From positions 62,001 to 126,000 of the forward strand of contig JAWKUK010000009.1 in assembly GCA_041398605.1 (NCBI GenBank): 64,000 nucleotides of DNA, in the 5' to 3' direction. This document shows, one piece after another, positions 1 to 9,121 of the stretch. Below the pieces are notes generated by a model. The model saw nothing but the letters and a program-made list of their open reading frames with translations, had not been told where the DNA came from and did no database searches. Position numbers and translations under genes: made by a program. Within the stretch, counting starts at the first letter, position 1; the number at the start of each line of letters is the position of its first letter. Origin of the DNA: JAWKUK01 sp041398605. GTDB taxonomy: Bacteria; Planctomycetota; UBA1135; GCA-002686595.

Positions 1-568
1 CGTCCGCCTGGCTCCAGACGCTCGACGTGACATCGTTGGTCAGGACGCCGAGGTCGCGCAGGAACTTGGCGAGGGTCAGGAACTGGCCGTTCGGCGCGCT
101 CGTGAGGCTCGGGCTCGAGTTCGAGATGTACTCGTGGTTGACCCAGATCCAGCCGGCGTTGCCGGAGCCGCCGAACTGAGGCGCGGAGCCGACGACGTCG
201 CCGTTCCAATCGGCGTTCCAGCCGTCGCCGAAGAACGTCACGTAGTCACAGTTCGCGCCGAAGCGCAGCGTGGCCGGCGTGTTCGTGCCGTCGAGCGAGT
301 CGAGCCACTTGATCACGGCCGCGCTCGTCGTGCCGCGGATCGAGCGCAGCGTGTCGGAGGTGGTCGAGGCGACCGGGAAGTACGCGGTGGCGGGCAGCGT
401 GCCGGCGACCTCGAGCTCGACGAGGCGGCGGGTCAGCTCGGGCAGCGTCCCCGCGCCGGGGACCACCTGGACGGCCGCCAAGGAGGGGAGCGGATCGTTG
501 GGATCGGGCACGGCGCCGCTGCCCTGCGGGGCGAGGGCCGCGGCTAGAAGGAAGAGAGTGTGCGACAT
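1..568 (-). CDS. PhoX-like (DUF839) secreted protein, 3' part missing
   Basis: This minus-strand frame opens with an ATG at 568 and runs without a stop to the left edge, so only the first 189 residues are visible. The start gives a short hydrophobic leader (MSHTLFLLAAALAPQ) that looks like a signal peptide. Residues 101-113 read LRFGANCDYVTFF and residues 141-147 read IWVNHEY; a Gly-x-Asn-x-Asp stretch followed by an Asn-His-Glu motif is typical of the PhoX/DUF839 family of calcium- and iron-dependent phosphatases and their non-enzymatic relatives, which fold as beta-propellers. The metal-binding C-terminal part lies outside the window, so phosphatase activity cannot be judged. It is transcribed divergently from the ECF sigma factor at 807. 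Confidence 0.6.
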   Translation of the reverse strand, partial: MSHTLFLLAAALAPQGSGAVPDPNDPLPSLAAVQVVPGAGTLPELTRRLVELEVAGTLPATAYFPVASTTSDTLRSIRGTTSAAVIKWLDSLDGTNTPATLRFGANCDYVTFFGDGWNADWNGDVVGSAPQFGGSGNAGWIWVNHEYISNSSPSLTSAPNGQFLTLAKFLRDLGVLTNDVTSSVWSQAD

Positions 569-806
569 GGAGTTCGTGTGCTGAGAGGCTCGATTGCGGG
601 GCGCGGACGGTGCGGCCCGCAGGACGAGCGCGGAGTCTCCGGACCAACGTCAACGGCCGATCAAGGCGCGCGCCGTCTAACGATGAAACGCTCGTCAAGG
701 CCCGCAGGAGCCCCTCGGCTGGGCCCCCCTGGCTAGGACGGCGCAATCGCGTGGGTCGAGGACGCGCGGCCCAACCTGAGCGAGTTAGGCTGTAGCGCTG
801 CCCACC

Positions 807-1376
807 ATGGCGCCCTCAGACGACGACCCCGAGACCGAACGAGCAGACGCGTTCAGCGCCCTCCACGGCGAGATCGCGCCGCGGCTCTGGTCATGGGCGT
901 CGGTGCACATCGGCCCCGGCCTGCGCGCGAAGATCGACCCAGAGGACCTCCTGCAGGAGGTCGCATCGCGCTCTTGGCGGCGCTTCGAGGACTACGACCC
1001 GGCGCAGGGCAGCTTCTACGGCTGGTCGCTCGGGATCGCGCGCAAAGTGCTCGGCGAGGCGTTGGCGCGCGTCGCGCGCGGGCACGGCAGCCGCGACCAG
1101 TGGAGCACGACGGATTGGACACGCGTCCCCGACGACGCGACCCGCGCGACGGCGCACGTCGCCCGCGAGGAGCAGCTGCGTGCGTTCGTCGCATGGGCCG
1201 ATACGCTCGAGCGCGACGATCGGCGCCTCTTGATGTACCGCGGCCTCGAGGGCTGGAGCCACGCCCAGCTCGCGGAGCTGCTCGGAGTGTCGGAGGCGAC
1301 CGCGTCCAAACGCTGGGACCGCCTGCGCGAGCGGCTGCGCGACAACCCGCGCGTGCTGTCGCTCTTGACGCAATAG
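807..1376 (+). CDS. ECF-family RNA polymerase sigma factor
   Basis: A 189-residue sigma-70 family protein. Region 2 covers about residues 12-85 and includes the core-binding DPEDLLQEV motif and the FYGWSLGIAR stretch; region 4 covers about 120-185 with a helix-turn-helix (HAQLAELLGVSEATASKRWDRLRERL). No transmembrane or extra C-terminal domain is present. It faces the FGE-domain kinase gene that ends 46 bp downstream on the other strand. The pairing is repeated at 6.2-9.7 kb, and the two sigma factors share the same SKRW/TKRW-x-RLR ending. Planctomycete ECF factors are often encoded next to serine/threonine kinases thought to control them; that link here is inferred from position only. Confidence 0.9.
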   Translation: MAPSDDDPETERADAFSALHGEIAPRLWSWASVHIGPGLRAKIDPEDLLQEVASRSWRRFEDYDPAQGSFYGWSLGIARKVLGEALARVARGHGSRDQWSTTDWTRVPDDATRATAHVAREEQLRAFVAWADTLERDDRRLLMYRGLEGWSHAQLAELLGVSEATASKRWDRLRERLRDNPRVLSLLTQ

Positions 1377-1421
1377 GATCAACAGGATGAGCTCGGGCGC
1401 GCTGGCCCCCGAGCGGCCCCG

Positions 1422-4052
1422 TCAACGGGCGGTGTAAGGCAGCAGCGCGCGGAAGCCGCGCGACGGCGTCGGCACCCGACCCGGCTGCCCGTCGCGCAGC
1501 CCCGAGCGCGCGCTCCGCGCGCCGCGATCGAAGCAGCCGCCGCGGATCGACAGGAGGTCGTACTTGGCCTCGGTCGCGCCGTCGCCGTCGCGGGGCGGGA
1601 GCTCCGCCCAGTCCTCCCACGTGCTGCGTGTGAGCTCGCGCACGTTGCCGTGCACGTCGTGGAGGCCCCACGGGTTCGGCCGGAGCCGCCCCACCGGGGC
1701 GTGGAAGGCGTAGCCGTCGCGCACGCCGTCCGCGAAGTCCCAGCCGACGTCCGCCTGGCGCTCGCGCGCGGTCTCGTCCGCGATGTTGGCGTACGCGCCG
1801 ATCTCTGCGACGTCGGCGCCGAACGACCACGGCGTCGTGGTCCCGGCCCGCGCCGCGTGCTCCCACTGCACCTCGGTCGGGAGCTGCAAGCCGAGCTGCC
1901 GCAGGACCTCGCGCACTTCGACGTCGGTCACGTACTCAGCCGGATGCAGCAGCGGCGCGTCCAGCATGATGTCCGCCGTGACGTCGTAGTACCCGCCTTT
2001 GCCGCCGGTCTGCCGCTCCCATTGCCCGCGCGTGAACTCGTACTTCGCGATGAAGTACGGGTCCAAGCGGACGACCTGGGGCGGCCCGTCCCAGCGGGAC
2101 ATGTCGGGGTCCGGGTTCGGTCCCCCGGCGCTCGGCTCCGAGCAGCCCACCGTCGTGACACCGAAGGGCACGAGCACGAACACGACGCACATGTCCGCCG
2201 AGAGCGCGAGCGCGCCGGTCTCAGGGTCACGCCGCGGGACCGCGCCCGAGGCCACGTGCGCGAACTCCTCTAGGCCCGAAGCCGGGTCCGGGCCGAGGGG
2301 GACGAGCCCGAGCTGTGGCTCGAGCTCGAAGTCCACGGCGCGCCCGCGCGCCGCGGACGCCGCGAAGCGCGCGTCGGCCCGCACACGGGCCGCTGCCGCG
2401 CGCCAAGCCGCGGCAGGCTCGACGAGCGTCACCTGCTCGAGGTCCCGCGCCAGCGCGACGCGCGCTGCCAGCCACTCGCGGCGCGCGCGCAGCTCATCGA
2501 AGCGCGCGAACAGCGCCGCGAACTGCGCGCGCAGCCACGCGTTCGCCGCGCCCCCTTTGCGGCTCCAGCCGTCGTCCGTTTCGTCCTTGGGTGGGAGCGC
2601 GGCGAGCGCAGCCTCGTGGAGCGGGCGCTGAGCGAGCAGCTCGTCTGCGCCGCGCAGCCAACCCTGCGCGCGCGGCGCGCTGTCGGGGGTCAGCGGAAAG
2701 AGCTCGGCGCGCTGCGCAAGGAGCCGCTGCGCGGTCTCGAGGTCTGCGAGGCGGCGGATGTCGCGTAGCTGCGCGTTCGAGTGCACAAAGAGCACGGCGG
2801 TCGCGACGGCGAAGACGACGAGCGCTGCCAGGGCCGCCGCGAGCCCCGGGCGGCGTCGCGCCCAGCGACCCGCGCGGAGCAGCGGACCTGGCCGCCGCGC
2901 CGAGGGCGACTCGCCGCGGCCGAGCCGCGCCAGGTCGTCCGCGAAGTGCGCCGCGGTGCTGTAGCGGTGGCGCGGCTCCTTCGCGAGCGCCGTCGCGATG
3001 ACGGTCTCGAGGTCCTTCCGGTCCAGGCCGTGCAATGCGTCCGCCGAGAGCGGCAAGGGGTCCTCGGTCAGGGCGCGCCGCGCTTCACCCTCGCGCGTGG
3101 GCGCCGTGAACGGACGCACGCCTGCGAGCGCTTCGTACAGGGTGACGCCGAGCGCCCACACATCCGCGCGTCGATCGGGCGCGCCGATGCTCGTCGTGAG
3201 CTGCTCGGGCGCCATGTAAGCCGGCGTGCCGACGAGGTCGCCCGTCAGCGTCAGCGGCGCCGCGGCGGCGTCATCGTGCGCCGCAACGCCGAAGTCGAGC
3301 ACGACGACCACGCCGTCGTCCCGCACGAGCAGGTTGCTAGGCTTGATGTCGCGGTGCAGGAAGCCCGCTGTGTGCGCGGCCTCCAGGGCGCGCGCCGCTT
3401 GCTCGATCCAGCCGACCAGCTCGACGCCGCTGCGCCGTTGGAGCGCGCCCGACGCGATCAGCTCGGCCAGGGTGCGGCCCTGCTCGAAGCGCATCGCGAT
3501 CCAGGACACGGACTCCGTCGCGCCGACGTCGTACACCACGGAGAGGCCTGGGTGCTGGATGCGCGCGAGCGCTTGAGCCTCACGCTCGAGCCGCGGCCCG
3601 AGCGACGCGAACAGCGGCGAGCGCGGCGCCGTCTTCAGCGCGACCTCGCGGCCAAAGCGCCGGTCGACCGCCAGCCAAACGATCCCTTGCGCGCCGCGCC
3701 CGAGCTCGCGCCGCAACGTGTACGGCCCCAGGGTCAGCGCCCCCCCTTCGTGCCCCGCCGCTGCGGGCGCGTCGCGAACGGCGCTCGCACGCGTGTCCCC
3801 GGGGCGCGGCGCGCCGACGGACGCCTGGACGCTCAGCCACGCGGCGACGATCTCACGCTCGTGGCCGGGGAACAACGTCAGGTACTCGGCGAGCGCGCGC
3901 GGGCGCCCCTCTACCTGGTCGCCCGCGAAGAGCGCGAGGAACTCGACGCTGACACTGGAGACGTCGTCGCAGGGGTCGTACACGGCCCGTGATTGGGCGC
4001 CGCGCCCCGGATCCGACGCGGAATCGGGGAACTCGGGCGCGGGGGCGCTCAC
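1422..4052 (-). CDS. Transmembrane serine/threonine kinase with C-terminal FGE-like domain
   Basis: An 876-residue PknB-type kinase. The catalytic domain spans about residues 108-375: glycine loop GRGAQGIV (118-125), VALK lysine 140, HRD at 233-235, DFG at 253-255 and APE at 281-283. One membrane helix lies at about 402-423. A long linker leads to an FGE-sulfatase (SUMF1-like) domain at about 625-872, with TEVQWEHAARAG, GLHDVHGNVREL and a C-terminal IRGGCFDRGARSARSG. The CxxxC active-site pair of true formylglycine-generating enzymes is not visible, so the domain probably binds a ligand rather than oxidising sulfatases. The gene overlaps the preceding TetR gene by 4 bases, suggesting one transcript and coupled translation. 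Confidence 0.9.
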   Translation of the reverse strand: MSAPAPEFPDSASDPGRGAQSRAVYDPCDDVSSVSVEFLALFAGDQVEGRPRALAEYLTLFPGHEREIVAAWLSVQASVGAPRPGDTRASAVRDAPAAAGHEGGALTLGPYTLRRELGRGAQGIVWLAVDRRFGREVALKTAPRSPLFASLGPRLEREAQALARIQHPGLSVVYDVGATESVSWIAMRFEQGRTLAELIASGALQRRSGVELVGWIEQAARALEAAHTAGFLHRDIKPSNLLVRDDGVVVVLDFGVAAHDDAAAAPLTLTGDLVGTPAYMAPEQLTTSIGAPDRRADVWALGVTLYEALAGVRPFTAPTREGEARRALTEDPLPLSADALHGLDRKDLETVIATALAKEPRHRYSTAAHFADDLARLGRGESPSARRPGPLLRAGRWARRRPGLAAALAALVVFAVATAVLFVHSNAQLRDIRRLADLETAQRLLAQRAELFPLTPDSAPRAQGWLRGADELLAQRPLHEAALAALPPKDETDDGWSRKGGAANAWLRAQFAALFARFDELRARREWLAARVALARDLEQVTLVEPAAAWRAAAARVRADARFAASAARGRAVDFELEPQLGLVPLGPDPASGLEEFAHVASGAVPRRDPETGALALSADMCVVFVLVPFGVTTVGCSEPSAGGPNPDPDMSRWDGPPQVVRLDPYFIAKYEFTRGQWERQTGGKGGYYDVTADIMLDAPLLHPAEYVTDVEVREVLRQLGLQLPTEVQWEHAARAGTTTPWSFGADVAEIGAYANIADETARERQADVGWDFADGVRDGYAFHAPVGRLRPNPWGLHDVHGNVRELTRSTWEDWAELPPRDGDGATEAKYDLLSIRGGCFDRGARSARSGLRDGQPGRVPTPSRGFRALLPYTAR

Positions 4053-4657
4053 CCTCGGGCGGCGCGCAGGGGCGCTGATGGGAGGAGCGCGTCCAGGAGC
4101 AGCGCGACGCTGCCGTCGTCGGGCATCCGCCGCGGCCCTTGGCGCGCCAGGACCATCGCGCCCGCGAGGAACCCGACGACGAGGCGGGCCATCTCCGCCG
4201 CGCCGCGGTCGGCCCGGATCGTCCCGCTCGCTTGGCCCCGGCGCAGGACCTCCGAGACGAGGCGCTCGACCTTGCGCCAGTGCTCGCCGGTGATCGCCGC
4301 GACCTCGGGGTCATGCGGCGCCAGCTCGACGGTCGCATTGACGACGAAGCAGCCGCGGGGCTCGCCCTGGGCGCACCCCGCGCGTGTCGCAGCGCGCAGC
4401 CACGCTTGGAGCGCGTCCGCCGGGGGCCCCTCGCCGAGCGCCGCCGCGAGCTGGCGCCGCCCATTGCCGAGGTACAGCTCGAGCGCCCGCAGGAAGAGCG
4501 TCTTCTTGTCGCCAAAGGCTTTGTAGAGGCTGCCTTTTTGGATGCCCATGGCCTCCGTCAGGTCCTGCATCGAGGTCGCCTCGTACCCCTTCGACCAGAA
4601 GGTCTCGAGGGCGGCGCCGAGGGCGCGGTCAACGTCGAACTCGCGGGGTCTAGCCAT
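4049..4657 (-). CDS. TetR-family transcriptional regulator
   Basis: A 202-residue repressor. The N-terminal DNA-binding domain is clear (MARPREFDVDRALGAALETF, then an HTH within YEATSMQDLTEAMGIQKGSLYKAFGDKKTLF, residues about 24-55). The C-terminal ligand domain is of the TetR_C type found with AcrR/YxaF-like members and contains a Cys pair (CAQGEPRGC) near the middle. It is the first gene of a two-gene minus-strand unit with the kinase (4-base ATGA overlap), so it may control that kinase. The upstream region holds a GACC-n4-GGTC dyad that could be its own operator. The inducing ligand is unknown. Confidence 0.92.
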   Translation of the reverse strand: MARPREFDVDRALGAALETFWSKGYEATSMQDLTEAMGIQKGSLYKAFGDKKTLFLRALELYLGNGRRQLAAALGEGPPADALQAWLRAATRAGCAQGEPRGCFVVNATVELAPHDPEVAAITGEHWRKVERLVSEVLRRGQASGTIRADRGAAEMARLVVGFLAGAMVLARQGPRRMPDDGSVALLLDALLPSAPLRAARG

Positions 4658-4698
4658 GGCTTGAGGGCGCCTGCGCCCGCCGCACGCTAGCCGTTCGG

Positions 4699-4710
4699 GA
4701 CCAAACGGTC
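4699..4710. promoter_or_regulatory. Candidate TetR operator (GACC-n4-GGTC dyad)
   Basis: GACCAAACGGTC lies 42 bp upstream of the TetR start and contains complementary GACC and GGTC half-sites; on the minus strand it overlaps a TTGACC sequence that resembles a -35 box. A dyad at this position fits autoregulation by the TetR protein and could also affect the divergent secreted-protein gene at 4840. The repeat is short, so chance is possible in GC-rich DNA. Confidence 0.4.
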
Positions 4711-4839
4711 AAGATTCGACAGCGGACACGAATCCTCGGAATCCCGTCCGGTCGAGCGCCCGTGGTCACCAGTGCGGGTGTGTGGGGCGTCCGCCCCGCA
4801 CCTCCCTCCCGCATTGCGAACCACACGACGAGCACTCCG

Positions 4840-6075
4840 ATGTCGAAAGCCCACCTCACCCACCGTCGCTTCACCTCCCTCGGCACATCCCCCGGCACCT
4901 CCCTCGCCGCCTTCGGCACGTCCCTCCTGGCCGCGTGCGCCTTCGCGAGCGCCGCCGGCGCCCAGACGCAGGCCAGGGAGTGGAAGGGCGGGATCTTCCG
5001 CCCGAGCACCGGCACCTGGATCATGGAGCCGACCCCTGCGTCGGGCCTGAACCTCTTGCCCCAGGACACGCAGAGCACGAGCAGCGTCGACATCCTCCTG
5101 CCGCCCGCCGCGCACATGGGCGTGGAAGAGAGCGTGCGGCTCGACCTCGCCGCGCTGGACCCGACCGGCGCGCTCTTGCAGCCTGGCGCGGAGCTCACGT
5201 TCACATCCCGCGGCGAGGTCGGCGGCGTAGCGGACCAGCCGCTCGGCGCGCTGCGCTTGACGAAGCAGCCCGGCGGCCGCGTGCAATACGAGTACGACTT
5301 CAGCACGATCGGCGCGACGAGCTACACGATCGAGTTCTGGTTGGACCAAACGCTCGTCGGCGTGTCGACCGGGGTCCCCGGCGGGCTCGGCGGCGGGCCC
5401 TTGCTCCTGCCCAACTGCGACGCGCACCCGTGGTGCTGCTGGACGGCGCAGGTCTACTATTTCCATGGCCACTGGTACAACGGCTGGCTGTGCGCCATCC
5501 CGATCGACTGGCAGAGCCAGATCTACAACTGCAACCGTGTCGTCGTGACGCCCGAGAACCCGACCGTCAGCGTCGGTGACCTGACGAGCTGCTCGATCGC
5601 CGCGCGGGGGATCCCCTCGATCCCGCTGACCGACATGCTGCTGACGGGCTACGGGTCGGTGGGCACGAGCTACTGCAACGCGAACCCGAACTCCACGGGG
5701 CTGGCGGGTGTGATCACTGCGGTCGGCTCCAACGTCGCCGCTGTGAACCAACTGGACCTCTACGCGTCGCAGCTCCCCAACAGCGCCTTTGGCTACTTCA
5801 TCGTGTCGCCGTTCCAAGCCTTCGTGCCCAATGCGGGCGGGGCGCAAGGGAACCTCTGCGTAGGGCTGAGCACAGGGCGCTTTCGCTCGCAGCTCGGGAA
5901 CACGGGGTTCGATGGGCTCTTGAGCGTGCACGTCGACTTGACGAGCTTGCCACAGCCCAATGGCTCGGTCGCGGTGCAAGCAGGGGAGACGTGGAACTTC
6001 CAGTGCTGGCACCGGGACGCGAACCCGAGCGCGACCTCGAACTTCAGCGCGGGCTACTCGATCACATTCGAGTGA
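4840..6075 (+). CDS. Secreted protein with the shared C-terminal beta-rich domain
   Basis: The frame is open from 4762, but the ATG at 4840 places a long export leader (MSKAHLTHRRFTSLG...LLAACAFASAAGAQTQA) directly at the N-terminus, so I chose it; the protein is then 411 residues. The middle is unrecognised and carries clustered Cys, Trp and Tyr residues (NCDAHPWCCWTAQVYYFHGHW). The last ~138 residues match a domain that also ends two other proteins in this window: Y-C-x4-PNSTG, then LPNSAFGYF, a GGAQGNLCVG turn, and AGETWNFQCWHRD...TSNFSAGYSITF at the C-terminus. The function is unknown. The domain may serve surface attachment, secretion or carbohydrate binding; nothing in the sequence decides which. 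Confidence 0.75.
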   Translation: MSKAHLTHRRFTSLGTSPGTSLAAFGTSLLAACAFASAAGAQTQAREWKGGIFRPSTGTWIMEPTPASGLNLLPQDTQSTSSVDILLPPAAHMGVEESVRLDLAALDPTGALLQPGAELTFTSRGEVGGVADQPLGALRLTKQPGGRVQYEYDFSTIGATSYTIEFWLDQTLVGVSTGVPGGLGGGPLLLPNCDAHPWCCWTAQVYYFHGHWYNGWLCAIPIDWQSQIYNCNRVVVTPENPTVSVGDLTSCSIAARGIPSIPLTDMLLTGYGSVGTSYCNANPNSTGLAGVITAVGSNVAAVNQLDLYASQLPNSAFGYFIVSPFQAFVPNAGGAQGNLCVGLSTGRFRSQLGNTGFDGLLSVHVDLTSLPQPNGSVAVQAGETWNFQCWHRDANPSATSNFSAGYSITFE

Positions 6076-6162
6076 GATCATGGCGGGCGACGACCTAAAG
6101 GCTCGCCCGACGCGAGCGTCGCCGAGCGCGGCCTCCTCCCGTCGTCACCCGCCGCGAACCGA

Positions 6163-9033
6163 TCAGCGCGACAGCCCGCGCGCCGCGCGCAACCCGGTGT
6201 CTCGGCCCTTGTATTCGGGGCCATTGAACTGGCGCGCCGCGCTCCGCGCGAGCGTGGCGCGCTGTTCGAAGCTGCCGCCGCGGCGCACGCGGAGGCCCTC
6301 GCCCCACAAGCGCCGCTCGAACGTATCGATCAACACCTCATCGGCGCGGTCATAGCCGATGAAGCCCGCGTCGAGGCACCACTCGTTCACGTTGCCGCAA
6401 ACGTCGTAGAGGCCAAACCCATTCGGCGCAAACGAGCCGACGGGGGCGTGCAACGCAAAGCCATCGTCGCAAGGCTCCGCCGCGCCACCGTCCCCCTGCT
6501 GGCGGAAACGGAACGCTACCGCGCGCGCGTCCGCCAGGTTCGCGGCGCCAAACGTCGACTCACGCTCGCCCCCCATCCACCACGGCGACACCGAGCCCGC
6601 GCGGGCCGCGTACTCCCACTGCGCCTCGGTCGGCAACGTCAAGCCAACGGCCTCGAGCCCCGCGCGCGCAGCGTTCCAATCCACCGATTCGACGGGGTGC
6701 TCTTCCGACCGCACGAGGTCGGGCTGCACCAACGCGGTGTAGCCGCTCGGGCGTTTGCCCGTGATCACCCGCCACTGGGCCTGTGTCACCTCGTACTTGC
6801 CGATGAAAAACGGCGCCAGGATCGCGTGCAAAAGCTCGGGGCCCTCCGCGCCCAAGTAGGACTCGCTCGACTGCGCATCCGGGTCGTAGCCGGGGCGCGC
6901 AGGATCAGAGGCCTGGGCACCAAGGTCGACACGCGCGCCCGGGATCAAGACCAGCACGATGCCTCCCCCTCGCTGTCCGTCCCCGCCCGATGAGCCGTGC
7001 AGGAACTCCCACAACCCCGTCTCCGGGTTACGCGCCAACGGGACCAGCCCCAGCTGTGGGCGAATCACGAGCCCTGCATACCTCGGGCACTCCTGGACGT
7101 CTGCGATCGACGCGATCGCGCGCTGCCAAGCCTCCGCGCCAGCGACGAGCGTGCGCTCTTCCAAAGTCGACACATCGGCGAGCCTGCGCTCTAACACAGA
7201 GACGAGCCCCTCCTCCTCAACGCCGCCGCGCAGCGGGTCGGGCGGGCGGTCCGTCATCGGCGCGACGTCAGCCAAGAGGCGCTCGATCATCGTGTAGCGC
7301 TCGGCGTCGCCAGGCCGTTCAAAGTCGTAGGTCAGTCGCTCGATCGGCCGCGCTGCGTAGCTCTCGCGGTCGTGCTTCAAGCTCGCGAGTCGATCAGTGA
7401 CCTCCGCTTCGCCGAGGCCCTCCTCCGAGAGGCGGGCCTCAGCGCGCATCGCTCTGAGCTCCGCTTCGTAGTAAGCGATCAGGCGGTCATATCCTTCGAT
7501 CCAGACGATGCGCAGCTCGGCAGCCGCGCGCTCGCGGGGCGCCTTCGGATCCCAGGGGAGCGCGCGCGCGCGCAAGCGTGTGAACTCGCGCTCATAGCTT
7601 GGCAAGTGCCCGAGGACCTCACGCGCCTCGCTGAGCCACGCGCTCAAGAGCGGCGCGTCGCTCGGGCGGCCTGTGCTGATCGTTTGCGCGCGCGCCACCA
7701 AGTCCGCGGGCGCGCGAGAGTCGGACTGTAGGCGGAGGCGGTCACGGTCGCGCGCTTGTACGCGCGCGAACATGATCGTCGCCGCCAGCGCAACAGCGAG
7801 GCCCGCGCCGATCGACCAGGCGAGCCTGCGATTGCGACCGAACCACTTGACGAGCTCGGCGCGCACGCCGGTCCGATAGGCCTGCACCACGCGGCCCTCG
7901 AGGTGCGCGCGCACATCGACCGCCATCTCGCGCATGTCGCGGTAGCGCTCGGAGGGCGCGCGGTTCATCGCCTTGGCGCACACCGCCACAAGCTCAGGCG
8001 CGGCCTCCGGCGCGAGCTCTTCCAGCGCGCGCGGGGCGCCTTCCAGGACCCGCGCCAAGACGACCCGCGAGCTGGTCGTCTCACCGCTCGCGACGTACGG
8101 CATCTGCCCCGAGAGCAGCTCGTAGAGCATCGCGCCGACCGAATAGACGTCCGAGCGCGGACCGACCTCCTCCAGGCGGCCCGCCGCCTGTTCGGGTGAC
8201 ATGTTGCAAGGCGTCCCGACGACGTCGCCGTCCATCGTGAGCAGCAGCGACTCCCGGTCGTCGACAGGGTGGTCTACGCCGACCCGGAGGCGCAGGTCGT
8301 TCACATCGGGTTGGTGCTCCGCCCGCGCCAGCCCCCAGTCCATGACGTAGACCTCGCCGAACTGCCCGACGCGGACGTTCGCCGGCTTCAGGTCTCGATG
8401 CACGATCCCACGCGAGTGCGCGTAGGCGACCGTCTCACAGACACGCAGCAGGACGCTGAGCGCCGCCGTCATGCTCCACTCAGGGCTCCCGGAGTGAACG
8501 AGCTGGATGATCTCGCGCAGGTCGCGGCCCGCGACGAGCCGCATCGTGAACCAAGCCGCGCCGCCCTCTTCGTCGCCGGTGCCGAAGTCGTAGACGGGGA
8601 CGATCCCGGGGTGGTCGAGCTGGCCGGTGAGCCGCGCCTCCTTCTCGAAGCGCAGCGCGGTGTTCACGCCCGACCGCAGGGCCGATTTCATGGCGAGGTC
8701 GCGCCCGAAGCGCTCGTCCCGGACGCGCTCGACGCGCCCCATCCCGCCGCGCGCGATCTCACCCAGGCGCTCATAGCGCAAGGCGCCACGCGGCTGGGCC
8801 GGGGGCGCACCGGACGGCTCCAAGCCGGCCCCGTCCGGCAGCGGCGCAGCCGTCAAGCGCAGGTACTCCCTCGCGATTGCAGGCTGCGCATCGGGGAACC
8901 GCGCCAAGTAGAACGCGAGGTCATGCGTCGACCCCGCGGCGCCGTCCAAGTGCCACTGCTCGAGGAAGTCGCAGAGCGCCTCCTCCTCGCCGCGGCCGTG
9001 ACCCGGCGGCTGCTCGAACTCACTTCGGTGCAT
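6163..9033 (-). CDS. Transmembrane serine/threonine kinase with C-terminal FGE-like domain
   Basis: From the ATG at 9033 this is 956 residues; a TTG at 9057 would add eight. The kinase domain (about residues 87-380) has GEIARGGMGRV, lysine 116, HRD at 212-214, DWG at 232-234 where most kinases have DFG (a common PknB-type change) and SPE at 279-281. One membrane helix lies at about 404-422. The outer part ends in an FGE-sulfatase-like domain (about 690-950) with FFIGKYEVTQAQWRVITG, LPTEAQWEYAARAG and GLYDVCGNVNEWC; the closing motif VRRGGSFEQRATLARSAAR has no catalytic Cys pair. It is divergent from the ECF sigma factor at 9122 and paralogous to the kinase at 1422-4052. Confidence 0.92.
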   Translation of the reverse strand: MHRSEFEQPPGHGRGEEEALCDFLEQWHLDGAAGSTHDLAFYLARFPDAQPAIAREYLRLTAAPLPDGAGLEPSGAPPAQPRGALRYERLGEIARGGMGRVERVRDERFGRDLAMKSALRSGVNTALRFEKEARLTGQLDHPGIVPVYDFGTGDEEGGAAWFTMRLVAGRDLREIIQLVHSGSPEWSMTAALSVLLRVCETVAYAHSRGIVHRDLKPANVRVGQFGEVYVMDWGLARAEHQPDVNDLRLRVGVDHPVDDRESLLLTMDGDVVGTPCNMSPEQAAGRLEEVGPRSDVYSVGAMLYELLSGQMPYVASGETTSSRVVLARVLEGAPRALEELAPEAAPELVAVCAKAMNRAPSERYRDMREMAVDVRAHLEGRVVQAYRTGVRAELVKWFGRNRRLAWSIGAGLAVALAATIMFARVQARDRDRLRLQSDSRAPADLVARAQTISTGRPSDAPLLSAWLSEAREVLGHLPSYEREFTRLRARALPWDPKAPRERAAAELRIVWIEGYDRLIAYYEAELRAMRAEARLSEEGLGEAEVTDRLASLKHDRESYAARPIERLTYDFERPGDAERYTMIERLLADVAPMTDRPPDPLRGGVEEEGLVSVLERRLADVSTLEERTLVAGAEAWQRAIASIADVQECPRYAGLVIRPQLGLVPLARNPETGLWEFLHGSSGGDGQRGGGIVLVLIPGARVDLGAQASDPARPGYDPDAQSSESYLGAEGPELLHAILAPFFIGKYEVTQAQWRVITGKRPSGYTALVQPDLVRSEEHPVESVDWNAARAGLEAVGLTLPTEAQWEYAARAGSVSPWWMGGERESTFGAANLADARAVAFRFRQQGDGGAAEPCDDGFALHAPVGSFAPNGFGLYDVCGNVNEWCLDAGFIGYDRADEVLIDTFERRLWGEGLRVRRGGSFEQRATLARSAARQFNGPEYKGRDTGLRAARGLSR

Positions 9034-9121
9034 GTTCGCGGCGCGAGGGCTTGTCAAGCAAGGCCCGCCCGAGTCCCCTTGTATACCCGCCCGGCAGGCG
9101 CTTCAAACGCCCACACCGCCC

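Noticed and set aside
1422..9033. Sulfatase-modifying (formylglycine-generating) enzymes
   Set aside because: The FGE-like domains belong to kinases and lack the CxxxC active site; no sulfatase gene is adjacent.
9032..9121. Longer ECF sigma start at the ATG at 9032
   Set aside because: It would overlap the divergent kinase start and add 30 low-complexity residues without a ribosome site; the GTG at 9122 is more plausible though not proven.
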